From Massilia rubra (GTDB taxonomy: Bacteria; Pseudomonadota; Gammaproteobacteria; Burkholderiales; Burkholderiaceae_D): a stretch of 46,280 nucleotides of DNA. Positions 10,987 to 22,259 of this stretch are shown here, in pieces. The translations under genes were made by a program, and so were the position numbers. How positions within the stretch are numbered: the stretch's first letter is position 1; each line of letters starts with the position of its first letter. The stretch lies in NCBI RefSeq assembly GCF_011682065.1, contig NZ_VUYU01000042.1:1-46280 (forward strand). The letters run 5' to 3'. Below the pieces are notes generated by a model. It made no database searches and was not told the origin of the DNA. It saw only the letters and a list, made by a program, of their open reading frames with translations.

Positions 10987-12033
10987 ATGAAAAACCTCAA
11001 ACATCTACTGAAGATCGCGCCGGCCCTGCTGTGCGCTTACGCCGGCTCTGCGCAGGCGCTCGTCATCAACTTCACCCCGGCGCCCGGCATGGATCCGCTG
11101 GCGCTGGCCGGCTTCCAGGCGGCTGCCGCGCGCTGGACCAATGTGTTGCAGGATAACGTGCAGGTGAACCTGAACATCGGCTTCATGGCACTTGAACCGG
11201 GCGTGCTCGGCTCGACCGGCTCGACCCAGGAACTGTTCAGCTACGACGCCTACCGCAACGCGCTCGCCAAGGATTCCTGGAGCATCAGCGACAAGAAAGC
11301 CGTGTCGAACCTGTCGACCGCCAGCTGCCTGAATGTGATCATGAACGGCACCGGCACCAACCCGTCGGGCATCGGCAGCGCCACGCCCTTCCTGGACGAT
11401 AACTGCGACGACAACAACAACAGCATCCGCATGACCCGCGCCAACGCGCGCGCGGTCGGCCTGGCCGGCGCCAAGGACGACGTCTCCGACGGCGAGATCA
11501 ATTTCAGCAGCCTGTTCGACTGGGACTTCGATCCGGACAATGGCGTCGACGGCAAGGCCTACGACTTCATCGGCGTGGCCGCGCACGAAATCGGCCACGC
11601 GCTCGGCTTCATCAGCGGCGTCGACGTCCTCGACTACAACCGCGACGGCGACTATGCCGACTCGGAGTTCAGCTACATCGCCCCGGGCGACCTGTATCGC
11701 TGCTCGGCGCACAGCAAAAAGAAAGCGGCGGACCTGGACTGGTCGGCCGACACGCGCACCAAGTTCTTCTCGCTCGATAAATGCCAGACCACCCTGGCAA
11801 CCTTCTCCACCGGCTCGACCTACGGCGATGGCCAGCAAGCGAGCCACTGGCAGGATGACCTGCATCTGGGCCTGCTCGACCCGACCGCCGGCCGTGGCGA
11901 AAAGCTCGGCCTGTCGCCGCTGGACGTGCAGTATTTTGACGTGATCGGCTGGAACGTGGTTCCCGAGCCGGGCGCGATTGCGCTCTTCATGCTTGGCCTG
12001 GCTGGCCTGGTCGGCGTGCGCCGCAAGCGTTGA
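10987..12033 (+). CDS. Secreted PEP-CTERM zinc metalloprotease (NF038122-type)
   Basis: A 348-residue exported protein. The N-terminus MKNLKHLLKIAPALLCAYAG followed by SAQA is a signal peptide. The zinc-binding motif HEIGHALGF begins at H200, with E201 as catalytic base and H204 as second ligand. The third metal ligand is not evident: the histidine of the metzincin HExxHxxGxxH motif is missing. An Asp-rich loop (DYNRDGDYADSEF) follows. The C-terminus VPEPGAIALFMLGLAGLVG plus VRRKR is a classic PEP-CTERM sorting signal, cleaved by exosortase and used to anchor or release proteins in exopolysaccharide-producing Gram-negatives. No exosortase gene lies in this window. It has its own promoter and probably its own transcript. 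Confidence 0.9.
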   Translation: MKNLKHLLKIAPALLCAYAGSAQALVINFTPAPGMDPLALAGFQAAAARWTNVLQDNVQVNLNIGFMALEPGVLGSTGSTQELFSYDAYRNALAKDSWSISDKKAVSNLSTASCLNVIMNGTGTNPSGIGSATPFLDDNCDDNNNSIRMTRANARAVGLAGAKDDVSDGEINFSSLFDWDFDPDNGVDGKAYDFIGVAAHEIGHALGFISGVDVLDYNRDGDYADSEFSYIAPGDLYRCSAHSKKKAADLDWSADTRTKFFSLDKCQTTLATFSTGSTYGDGQQASHWQDDLHLGLLDPTAGRGEKLGLSPLDVQYFDVIGWNVVPEPGAIALFMLGLAGLVGVRRKR

Positions 12034-12067
12034 ACCAACTGACGCAGGCAGAATGTCGCTAACCTAA

Positions 12068-12156
12068 GCTCCGTCATTCCCGCGCAGGCGGGAATCCAAG
12101 GCATCTTTGCTAAACCACGGTGCCTTGGATTCCCGCCTGCGCGGGAATGACGGAGC
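12068..12156. repeat. Perfect 36-bp inverted repeat between convergent genes
   Basis: Positions 12068-12103 and 12121-12156 are exact reverse complements, separated by 17 bases. The core CGTCATTCCCGCGCAGGCGG is the widespread dispersed repeat seen in many proteobacterial genomes. It lies between the metalloprotease and clpB, which converge here, so the hairpin may also stop transcription from both sides, although it has no T-run. A related sequence forms the tandem array near 45.5 kb. Confidence 0.85.
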
Positions 12157-12205
12157 GAAGTTTAGGGGCAAAATCATTAATTAGATCCTGCCCGCGCTAA
12201 ACCGA

Positions 12206-14788
<2,583 letters not shown>

Positions 14789-14827
14789 GGTCGAGCTCCA
14801 CGTAAAAGTGCGATTAACTTGATTAAA

Positions 14828-14855
14828 AGATTGGGCCACGGCCGGTTTTTTCAAG
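14828..14855 (-). promoter_or_regulatory. Sigma-32 (RpoH) heat-shock promoter of clpB
   Basis: On the minus strand, CTTGAAA (14855-14849) is followed after exactly 13 bases by CCCAATCT (14835-14828). The known RpoH consensus is CTTGAAA, 13-17 bases, CCCCATNT. The first half is a perfect match and the second differs at one or two positions. It lies 40 bases before the clpB start, as expected for a heat-shock gene. Confidence 0.85.
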
Positions 14856-14925
14856 GCGCTCCTTCCCGGCCAAGGTGTTTACCATGATATTCTTGCATCA
14901 TTGAAACCTTTATTGGACTGCCGCC

Positions 14926-17571
14926 TTGTCTGCTTCGTCTCTTTCCCGCTTCAGCGCCGTGGGCGCCCTCCTCCTGGCCAGCGCCGCCTGCGCGGCCGCG
15001 CCACCAGCGGCGCCCGCGCGCACCGACGCGCTGACCCACGCCGACGCCATGGCGCGCTCCCAGCGCATCGCCAACGTGGCCTATGTGCTCGACTTTACGC
15101 TGAGCGGCAAAGAGACCTTCGACGGCGCCAGCACCTTGCAGTTCGACCTGGCGGACACGCGCGCGCCGATCCGGGTGGACCTGGACAAGGCCACCATCGC
15201 CAGCCTCACCGTCAACGGCGTGGCGCTCGCGCCGCAGTACAACCAAGCCTACCTCACGATCGCCGCGCGCGACCTGAAGGTGGGACGCAACAGCATCACC
15301 GTGACCTACCAGCGCGCGCACAGCACCAATGGCGAAGGCCTGCACCGCATGCTCGATCCGGTCGACGGCAAGGTCTACACCTACTCGCACTTCGAGCCGG
15401 CGGCGGCGAGCCAGATGTTCGCCCTGTTCGACCAGCCCGACCTGAAAGCGACCTACCAGTTGACGGTGACCGCGCCGGCCGACTGGCAGGTGGTCTCCAC
15501 CAAGCGCGAAAGCGCCATCGAAGAGCGCGGCGCCACGCGGCGCTGGACCTTCCCGGCCACCAGGCAACTGTCGGCCTACAATTTTTCGATGCACGCCGGC
15601 CCGTACAAGGTCTGGGAAGACAACAGCGGCCCGTATCCGATGCGCCTGTTCGCGCGCCAGTCGGTGGCCGCCCAGGTGTCGCCCGCCGACTGGTTCAAGT
15701 ACACCAGACAGGGCCTGGCCTACTTCGACAATTACTTCGGCATCCCCTACCAGTTCGAAAAATACGACCAGCTGATGGTGCCGGACTTCCTGTACGGCGC
15801 GATGGAAAACGCGGCGGCGGTCACCTTCGCCGAAAACGGTTTCCTGTACAAGACGGCCATGACCGAGGCCCAGCGCGAAAGCCTGGCCGAAGTCATCCTG
15901 CACGAAATGGCGCACCAGTGGTTCGGCGACCTGGTGACCATGAAATGGTGGAACGGCCTGTGGCTCAACGAAAGCTTCGCCTCCTTCATGGCCACCATGG
16001 CGACGGCCGAATCGACCGAATTCACCGGCGCCTGGCAAACCTTCTATGCCGAAGGCAAGCAGCAAGCCTACGTGCAGGACCAGAGCCCGGCCACGCACCC
16101 GATCGAGGTGCCGGTGGCGTCGAGCGCCAACGCGTTCGATAACATCGATGCGATCACCTATTCGAAAGGCGCGTCCACCCTCAAGCAGCTGCGCCACCTC
16201 TTGGGCGAAGAGGTGTTCCGCAAGGGCGTGCACAACTACCTCGTCAAGTACCAGTACAAGAACGCGCAGCTGGACGATTTCATCGGCAGCCTGGGCGACG
16301 CCGCCGGGCGCGATCTCACGCCGTGGACCCGGCAATGGCTGTACAAGGCCGGCGTGAACACGCTGGCGGCCGACTACCGCTGCCAGGCCGGCAAAGTGGC
16401 CAGCTTCACCCTGCGCCAAAGCGCCCCGCCCGCGCTGCCGACCCTGCGCGAGCAACGCGTGCAGGTCGCCACGTTCGTGCTCGATGGCGGCAAGCTCGCT
16501 CGCGGCAAGACCGTGGCCGTCACCTACAAGGGCGCCGCCACCCGCGTGCCGGAACTGGTGGGCAGCGCCTGCCCCGACCTGGTGTATCCGAACTACCAGG
16601 ACTGGGGCTACGTCAAGGTCAAGCTGGACCAGCGCTCGTTCGCCTCCGCCAGCGCGCACCTGGGCGCCATCGACGAGCCGCTGCTGCGCGCGATGATGTG
16701 GCAAAGCCTGTGGGATGGCGTGCGCGATGGCGAACTGCCGCTGGACAGATTCATCCAGACCGCGCTGGCCAACGCCCCGCTCGAAACAGACTACAAGCTG
16801 CTGGGCGACGTGCTGACCAAGGTGGCGAAAGCCAAGCACTACATCGATGTGATGCACGCGCCGCCGCGCTACGCGCAAAAGACCACCGCCGCACTCGAAG
16901 CGATGATGTGGCGCGGAGTCGAAGCGAGCAAGGGCAACGCCAACTTCACGCACCAATGGATGGACGCCTACCTGGACGCGGCCACCACCGTGCAAGCGCA
17001 AGAACGGCTGCTGTCGATCCTCCATGGCGAAACGGTGCTCGGTGGCGTGCCGCTGGACCAGGACCTGCGCTGGAAGATCATCGAAGCGCTCAGCCGCGCC
17101 GGCCACGCCGGCAGCGTGGCGCTCATCGCGGCCGAACAGGCGCGCGACAATTCCGACGCCGGCCAGGCGGCCGCGCTGCGCGCCACCGTGATCCAGCCCG
17201 ACCCCGCCGTCAAGCAGCAGTGGCTGGCCACGATCATGGACTTGAAAACCCCGCTGCCGTTCGCGCGCGTGCGCACGGCGATGGAAAGCCTGTATCCGCC
17301 CGGGCAGCGCGTGCTGAGCGAAATGAGCGCGACCGAGCGCCTGCGCCAGCTGCCGGCGCTGGACAAGGCCGCCGGCCCGGTCTACATGCGCAGCTGGGCC
17401 GCGACCATGATTCCGAAGGATTGCACGCCGGCCAGCGTGGCGCGCCTGGCCAGGGCCGGCAAGGAGTTGAAGGGATTATCGGAAGGGACCATGCGCGCGC
17501 TGCGCGAACAGCATGAAAACGAGCGGCGCTGCCTGGCGGTGAGGAAGGCGATGAAATTCCCGCAGGAGTGA
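14926..17571 (+). CDS. Exported M1 family aminopeptidase (aminopeptidase N-like)
   Basis: An 881-residue zinc metallopeptidase that removes N-terminal amino acids from peptides. The N-terminus is a signal peptide (about 1-24, ending CAAA), so the enzyme is periplasmic or secreted, unlike cytoplasmic PepN. The exopeptidase motif GAMEN is at 291-295. The zinc motif HEMAH is at 326-330, with the third ligand E349 in LWLNESFA, giving the standard HExxH-18-E. An ERAP1-like helical C-terminal domain fills ~550-870. The start is a TTG at 14926; the nearby in-frame ATG at 14884 is closed by a stop, so no better start exists. It is divergent from clpB, and the two probably share a 137-bp control region. 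Confidence 0.93.
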   Translation: MSASSLSRFSAVGALLLASAACAAAPPAAPARTDALTHADAMARSQRIANVAYVLDFTLSGKETFDGASTLQFDLADTRAPIRVDLDKATIASLTVNGVALAPQYNQAYLTIAARDLKVGRNSITVTYQRAHSTNGEGLHRMLDPVDGKVYTYSHFEPAAASQMFALFDQPDLKATYQLTVTAPADWQVVSTKRESAIEERGATRRWTFPATRQLSAYNFSMHAGPYKVWEDNSGPYPMRLFARQSVAAQVSPADWFKYTRQGLAYFDNYFGIPYQFEKYDQLMVPDFLYGAMENAAAVTFAENGFLYKTAMTEAQRESLAEVILHEMAHQWFGDLVTMKWWNGLWLNESFASFMATMATAESTEFTGAWQTFYAEGKQQAYVQDQSPATHPIEVPVASSANAFDNIDAITYSKGASTLKQLRHLLGEEVFRKGVHNYLVKYQYKNAQLDDFIGSLGDAAGRDLTPWTRQWLYKAGVNTLAADYRCQAGKVASFTLRQSAPPALPTLREQRVQVATFVLDGGKLARGKTVAVTYKGAATRVPELVGSACPDLVYPNYQDWGYVKVKLDQRSFASASAHLGAIDEPLLRAMMWQSLWDGVRDGELPLDRFIQTALANAPLETDYKLLGDVLTKVAKAKHYIDVMHAPPRYAQKTTAALEAMMWRGVEASKGNANFTHQWMDAYLDAATTVQAQERLLSILHGETVLGGVPLDQDLRWKIIEALSRAGHAGSVALIAAEQARDNSDAGQAAALRATVIQPDPAVKQQWLATIMDLKTPLPFARVRTAMESLYPPGQRVLSEMSATERLRQLPALDKAAGPVYMRSWAATMIPKDCTPASVARLARAGKELKGLSEGTMRALREQHENERRCLAVRKAMKFPQE

Positions 17572-17592
17572 CGGGGCAACGTACGGCGCAGG

Positions 17593-17615
17593 GGCCGGGC
17601 CGCGATGGCCCGGCC
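17593..17615. terminator. Strong hairpin between convergent aminopeptidase and YiaA-like genes
   Basis: A nine-base perfect stem GGCCGGGCC / GGCCCGGCC with loop GCGAT lies between the two convergent stop codons (17571 and 17636). There is no T-run, so terminator function is inferred from position. Confidence 0.5.
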
Positions 17616-17635
17616 GGGATAACTTCAACCCGCGC

Positions 17636-18070
17636 TTATTCCTTGCCCGGGTCGACGTAACCGGTCGCTTCCTGCGACAGCGACACGTCGCGCACGTTCT
17701 TTTGCACCGCCACCGCCGCGAACAGGCTCAGGACGAAGGACATCGCGAAGAAGCCCTTTTCGCTCTGCGCCAGGGTGGCGTTAAACAGGCCCACCGTCAG
17801 CAGCAGCACCGACAACAGCAAGGACACCCAGCACAGCCCAAAGTAAATGCCCGTCACCTTGACGCCTTCGAGGCGGTCGCGCACCGACTTTTGCAGCGAC
17901 ACGGCGGCGAACAGTCCGTACATCAGCAAGGTAAAGTAGTAACCGCGCTCATTGAGCTGCATCGTCGAGTTCCACAGCCCGACCAGGTAGGTACCGGCGC
18001 CGACGAACAGGGCTGCCCACGATGCGCCGATAAAGGCCCCGGTAGGACGTTGCGGCAGTTGCTTGGACAT
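17636..18070 (-). CDS. YiaA/YiaB family inner membrane protein
   Basis: A 144-residue integral membrane protein built from two copies of a two-helix unit: ASWAALFVGAGTYLVGLW with YYFTLLMYGLFAAVSLQKSV, then FGLCWVSLLLSVLLLTVGLF with FFAMSFVLSLFAAVAVQKNV. The repeated pattern K-G-Y/F-F...LFAAV-VQK-VRD is the YiaA/B hallmark. The family has no established biochemical role. AAGGAGAA precedes the start. The gene follows crcB after 21 bp on the same strand, so it may be the last member of the DUF349-moaE-crcB transcript. Confidence 0.88.
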   Translation of the reverse strand: MSKQLPQRPTGAFIGASWAALFVGAGTYLVGLWNSTMQLNERGYYFTLLMYGLFAAVSLQKSVRDRLEGVKVTGIYFGLCWVSLLLSVLLLTVGLFNATLAQSEKGFFAMSFVLSLFAAVAVQKNVRDVSLSQEATGYVDPGKE

Positions 18071-18091
18071 TCAATTCTCCTTGGTTTGACA

Positions 18092-18478
18092 TCACGTGGA
18101 CAAAGCGCGCCAGCTGGCATGGCCGGCGATACAGCAGATAAGCGATCCGGCCAGGTGCAGGGACGCATGCGCCAGCGCCCAGCCATAGTCGCCGCGTTCG
18201 AGCAGCACCATCGCCTCGCCTGAAAAAGTGGAAAACGTGGTCAGCCCGCCCAGGAAACCGGTCACCGCGAACAGGCGCCATTCGGGCGGCAACTGCGGAT
18301 GCGCGCCAAAAAAGCCCAGCGCCACCCCGATCAGGTAGCCGCCCGCCAGGTTCACGGCCAGGGTGCCGAGTTGCAGCTTCGGGTGCCAGGCGCCCATCCA
18401 CAATGCCAGCCCCCAGCGCAGCCACGCACCGAGCGCGGCTCCCACGCCGACGGCGACAAAGCTCACCCGGCGGCCCAT
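18092..18478 (-). CDS. crcB: Fluoride ion channel CrcB/Fluc
   Basis: A small four-helix membrane protein (128 residues) that exports fluoride as an antiparallel dimer. Family motifs are present: GVGAALGAWLRW at the N-terminus, LAVNLAGGYLIGVALGF with the pore Asn, and GFLGGLTTFSTFSGE with the conserved TTFSTF stretch that lines the channel and binds the central sodium. The ATG at 18478 lies inside moaE and gives a 16-base overlap, pointing to translational coupling. No fluoride riboswitch is visible upstream, as expected for an internal operon position. Confidence 0.93.
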   Translation of the reverse strand: MGRRVSFVAVGVGAALGAWLRWGLALWMGAWHPKLQLGTLAVNLAGGYLIGVALGFFGAHPQLPPEWRLFAVTGFLGGLTTFSTFSGEAMVLLERGDYGWALAHASLHLAGSLICCIAGHASWRALST

Positions 18479-18921
18479 TTGGCCAGCGCCGCGTCGTCGC
18501 TCACGCGCGCGTCGACCCAGCGCGCGCCGTCCGGAGTTTGTTCCTTCTTCCAGAACGGGGCGTCGGTCTTGAGGTAATCGATGATGAATTCGCAGGCGGC
18601 AAACGCTTCGCCGCGGTGCGCGGCGCTGCACGCCACCAGCACGATCTGGTCGAGCGGCGCGAGCGGCCCGACCCGGTGCACCACCAGCGCGCCATACAAG
18701 GGCCAGCGCTGGCCGGCCTGCGCCACGATCTTTTCCAGCGCCTGTTCGGTCATGCCCGGATAGTGTTCGAGCTCCATCGCGGCCACGCTGGCGCCGTCGT
18801 TCATGTCGCGCACCGTGCCGACAAAGCTGACCACCGCGCCGATGCGCGCATCCTGCGCGCGCAGGGCCGCCATTTCGGTGCTCAGGTCGAAGTCGGCGGC
18901 CTGGACCCGCACCGCCATCAT
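18463..18921 (-). CDS. moaE: Molybdopterin synthase catalytic (large) subunit MoaE
   Basis: With MoaD it transfers sulfur to precursor Z (cyclic pyranopterin monophosphate) to make molybdopterin. It is 152 residues, the normal size. Conserved blocks are VVSFVGTVRDMN, AMELEHYPGM, VHRVGPL, CSAAHRGEAF and LKTDAPFWKKE, which contains the active-site lysines. The start at 18921 overlaps the stop of the DUF349 gene (ATGA at 18921-18918), and GAAGG lies nine bases upstream; ATG 18918 is a close alternative. No moaD or moeA is found nearby, which is unusual since moaD-moaE pairs are common; the partner must be encoded elsewhere. Confidence 0.95.
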   Translation of the reverse strand: MMAVRVQAADFDLSTEMAALRAQDARIGAVVSFVGTVRDMNDGASVAAMELEHYPGMTEQALEKIVAQAGQRWPLYGALVVHRVGPLAPLDQIVLVACSAAHRGEAFAACEFIIDYLKTDAPFWKKEQTPDGARWVDARVSDDAALAKWAAG

Positions 18922-21485
18922 TTGCCGGCCTTCGATTTGTCGTCCCTGGCAATGCGCGTGAACAGGTGGTCGATGCGCGAGGCGGTGCGCTCGTCCACCA
19001 GCGCCGGCATGGCGCACAGCGGCAGGAAATGGGCCGCCTGGTTGCCCGGCTTTTGCCCGGACTTGAGCGACGATTGCAAGGTTTCGACCTGGAGTTTGAG
19101 GCGCTCGCGCGCAAATTCGCTGCCGCTGTCGATGCCGGCGACGATTTCGAGGCGCAGGATTTCGTGCAGCAGCGGCGCGCTGTTCTTCTCGAGCAGCGCG
19201 GCAAAGGCGGCACGGCCGTCGCCGCTCGCCGCCAGCGCCGCATCGAAGCGCGCCTTGAGCGTGCGTTCGTAGGTGGCGTCGAGCGCCGGCAAGGCGCTCC
19301 AGCGCGCGGCCCAGTCGCAGCTAGCGGCTTGCTCGCCGCCGGCGGCAACCTGGGCTTCGAGTTCCTGGCACAGGCGCAGCTTGTCGCGCAGCGCGCTGGC
19401 CTGGGCGCGGCTGGCCTCGCGCTTGGCGGCATCGACATGGTGCTGCAGCGCGGCGATGGCGGCGTGATAACGCTTGTCGACCTTCGCTTCGTTGGCGCGC
19501 GGGACGGCGCCGATGGCGTTCCATTCGGCCGCCGCTTCGCGCAGCAGCCTGGCGGCGTGGGCGACGGCGTCCGGCTCGCCGGCGGCGTGTTCGAGGCGCG
19601 CGCTGATGGCGTCCTTGGCTTCCTGGTGGCTGCGCCGTTCGGCGTCGGCGGCGTTGGCGCTTTCTTTACGGCGCGCGAAGACGGCGTCGCAGGCGGCGCG
19701 GAATTTCTGCCACAGGGCCTGCTCGGACTTGCGTTCGAGCGGCAGCGCCCGGGCGTGTTCCTGCCAGCGTTCCTGCAAGGCGCGCAGGGTGTCGAGCGCG
19801 TGGCGGTCGTGCGCGTCGAGCGCGGCCACCTGGGCGATCATGGCTTCGCGTTCGGCCACTTCGTTCTTGCGCTGCTGTTCCAGCGGCGCCTGCAAGGTGT
19901 TGAGCGCGTCGGTGAATTCGTGGTCGAGGCGCTTCTTTTCCTTGCGGTCGATCGCGCCCAGGTGGCTCCACGCCAGGCGCATGCGCTGCACGGTGGCGGC
20001 CATGTGCTTCCAGTCGACGCTCTCGCCTTCGGCCAGCTTGGCGGTTTCCTGCGCCGCTTCGGCGATCAGCGCTTGCGCCTTGGCCGCGTTGGTGTGGCGC
20101 TCGTCGGCCAGGTGCTTGAAGTGGGCGGCGGCCGGCGCGTAGGCGGCGCTGCAGGCGGCGTCAAAGCGCTCCCACAGGCTCTTGGGCGCGGCGCCCGACA
20201 AGGTATCGAGCGCCTTCCAGCGTTCGCGCATGCTGCCGACCTTCTTGGCCAGTTCGCTCATCGCCAGTTTTTGCGTGGTCAGTTGCTCGACCGCCTTGAT
20301 CAGTTCCTCGCGCGAGACGTTGCCGCCCCAGCGCGCCCAGTCCGACAGGCGTTTGAGTTCGGCGCGCGCGTGCGCCAGGCGCTCCGACAGCGCCGGCGTG
20401 AGGCGCGTGCCCTTGCTGTCCTTGAGGATCTTGTCCATCTCGGCCGCGCTGCCGAGCGAACCTTGCTGCAAGGCCGCTTCCATCGCATCGAGCGCGTCGA
20501 GGAAGTGCTGGTCGGGCGCTTGCGCGGGGGTGTTCTTGCGCGACTCTTTGGCCGCCTTGCCAGGTGTTGCGACCGGCGCCGGCACCAAAGCAAGCAGTTC
20601 CTCGAAGCGCTGCTGCAGGTCGGCCGCTTCGGCCGGCGCGGCCGGCGGCAACTGCTGCCAGGCTTTTTTGAGTTGTTCCTGGTTGAACGCGCCGGGCGGC
20701 GTGGCGCGCCATTCGGCGAGCGCGGTTTCGCGCGCGATCACGGCCGACTGGCCCTGCTCCAGCGCGCCGAGCGACGCGGTCAGGCGCGCGTGCTCGGAAG
20801 CGAATTCATTGGTCAGGCTGCGCGGCAGCGAGGCGTGTTCCGGCGCGGCCAGGGCGGCGGCCTGGGCCTGCGCCATGGCGTCGAGCCGCTCGGCCAGGTC
20901 GGCGGCGCGCAGGTCGCCGGCGCCGAGGGCGCGCAAAGCGGTGAGGCTGTCGATCATGGCGCGCTGCAAGGTCACCTGCGCTTCGAGGCGCTGGGCCAGC
21001 CGGGTGCGGATGGCGTTGAACTGCTCGGCCAGTTCCGGGGCGGCGATCACCGACCAGCGGCGGTCCAGGTCGGCAACCTGGTTGGGCGAGAGCTTGTCGT
21101 CCTTGAGCAGGGCCTCGGCCTGGTCGATGCAGGCCTGGCCACGCCCAAGCTCGGCCTGGTGGTGGCGCAGCGCGTCCAGGCGCGATTGCATGAGCTTGGC
21201 GACGCGGCGGTCGGTGTTGCGCATGGCGGCGTGGACTTTTTCGAGCTGGGCCGCTGTATGGACGTGCTCGGCGGCAGCCAGGCGCAGCTCGGAAAAATCG
21301 GATTGCAGGATGAATTCGACGGCGGCGGCTTCATCGCCGGCCAGCGCGCCTACCTTTTCGGCCTGTTGGGCACGCAGCACGCTGGTCTGCGAGGGCTGCG
21401 GCGCCGGATTCGGGCTCGCCTGCGCGGACTTCCCGGCAGGGGTGTCGGACTTGTCGGCCGGTCGCTTGAAAAGGAATTCGAACAT
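18918..21485 (-). CDS. DUF349 domain-containing protein
   Basis: An 855-residue, mostly helical, Ala/Glu/Arg-rich cytoplasmic protein. Repeated units such as LWERFDAACSAAYAPAAAHF and LWQKFRAACDAVFARRKESA are DUF349 repeats, spaced through the second half. The N-terminal ~45 residues (MFEFLFKRPADKSD...) are low-complexity and polar. No catalytic motif is seen and the role of the family is not established. It is the first gene of a minus-strand set with moaE (ATGA overlap), crcB and the YiaA-like gene. A long open frame on the opposite strand across this gene is a GC-codon shadow. No clear ribosome binding site precedes the ATG at 21485. Confidence 0.85.
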   Translation of the reverse strand: MFEFLFKRPADKSDTPAGKSAQASPNPAPQPSQTSVLRAQQAEKVGALAGDEAAAVEFILQSDFSELRLAAAEHVHTAAQLEKVHAAMRNTDRRVAKLMQSRLDALRHHQAELGRGQACIDQAEALLKDDKLSPNQVADLDRRWSVIAAPELAEQFNAIRTRLAQRLEAQVTLQRAMIDSLTALRALGAGDLRAADLAERLDAMAQAQAAALAAPEHASLPRSLTNEFASEHARLTASLGALEQGQSAVIARETALAEWRATPPGAFNQEQLKKAWQQLPPAAPAEAADLQQRFEELLALVPAPVATPGKAAKESRKNTPAQAPDQHFLDALDAMEAALQQGSLGSAAEMDKILKDSKGTRLTPALSERLAHARAELKRLSDWARWGGNVSREELIKAVEQLTTQKLAMSELAKKVGSMRERWKALDTLSGAAPKSLWERFDAACSAAYAPAAAHFKHLADERHTNAAKAQALIAEAAQETAKLAEGESVDWKHMAATVQRMRLAWSHLGAIDRKEKKRLDHEFTDALNTLQAPLEQQRKNEVAEREAMIAQVAALDAHDRHALDTLRALQERWQEHARALPLERKSEQALWQKFRAACDAVFARRKESANAADAERRSHQEAKDAISARLEHAAGEPDAVAHAARLLREAAAEWNAIGAVPRANEAKVDKRYHAAIAALQHHVDAAKREASRAQASALRDKLRLCQELEAQVAAGGEQAASCDWAARWSALPALDATYERTLKARFDAALAASGDGRAAFAALLEKNSAPLLHEILRLEIVAGIDSGSEFARERLKLQVETLQSSLKSGQKPGNQAAHFLPLCAMPALVDERTASRIDHLFTRIARDDKSKAGK

Positions 21486-21644
21486 GACGTGAGATCAACC
21501 ATTCAAAACCACCATGATAGCAAGAATGGCGCGAAAAGCACGCGATCGGCTAGAGTATTCCTGCCCGATACCGCGGGTGGCATGTGCCACCGGCTTGGCA
21601 AGCGCCGGCCCGGAGCGCTCCGGCGCGGGTGAAGCGGCCCGCCG

Positions 21645-22259
21645 TCAGTGGGCCAGATGGGTGGCGAAGCGACGCCGCCCGGCGTCTTCGGTGCGGGCGA
21701 CTCCACGCTCCTGCCCGTAGCCGGCCGTGCCGATGGCCGGGCGCGACGGCTTGCGGTCTTGCTCGTACGCATCATGCACCAGCATTTCATTGGCGATTGA
21801 AAACCACGCCTCGCCGGAAATCACCGCCCGCGCCACCGGGAACAATTCCTTCTCCTCGCGTTCGAGGCGTTTGAGCGTGGCGCTGCAAAAGGCGTCGAGC
21901 GCGGCGCAGAACTGGGCCACGCCGGCATACGTGTCGAGCGCCGTGACACCGAGGCGCACCACCAGCACGCCCACGGCGTCGGCGGCGGCCCGGCCCAGTT
22001 CTTCCAGGTCGAGCAGCAGCCGCTCGGCGGCGGGGCTGGCCTTGCGGATGGCCGGCGCCAAAAACATGTCGATTTTGCGCCAGTGGCAATTTTCGTACAG
22101 GCGTTTGACCATCTCGCATGCGGCGCCAACCTGCCCGGCGGCCAACGCATTCTGGTGCGCGAAGGCCGAGTGAAGCAATTTTTGCAAAGTCTGCACTTGC
22201 TTGCGGATATTCGCTTGCTCGACAGACAGTGCAACCAGGGTATATGTCGCCGTTAACAT
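21645..22259 (-). CDS. Hemerythrin-like domain protein
   Basis: A 204-residue helical protein. Residues ~20-150 resemble a hemerythrin/HHE four-helix bundle: HSAFAHQNALAAGQ, RLYENCHWRKIDMFLAPAIRK, and LEREEKELFPVARAVI, which matches the E-x-x-x-L-F-P helix of the HHE fold. Several iron-ligand histidines of classical hemerythrin are not obvious, so metal binding is doubtful. The C-terminal ~45 residues are polar and probably disordered. AGGAG sits at ideal distance from the ATG at 22259. It appears monocistronic. A role in oxygen, nitric oxide or iron sensing is inference from the fold only. Confidence 0.6.
   Translation of the reverse strand: MLTATYTLVALSVEQANIRKQVQTLQKLLHSAFAHQNALAAGQVGAACEMVKRLYENCHWRKIDMFLAPAIRKASPAAERLLLDLEELGRAAADAVGVLVVRLGVTALDTYAGVAQFCAALDAFCSATLKRLEREEKELFPVARAVISGEAWFSIANEMLVHDAYEQDRKPSRPAIGTAGYGQERGVARTEDAGRRRFATHLAH

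Noticed and set aside
18966-21632. A very long open frame opposite the DUF349 gene
   Set aside because: The product is Arg/Gly/Val-rich without domains and mirrors the GC3-rich codons of the real gene; the minus-strand gene has DUF349 repeats and an operon context.
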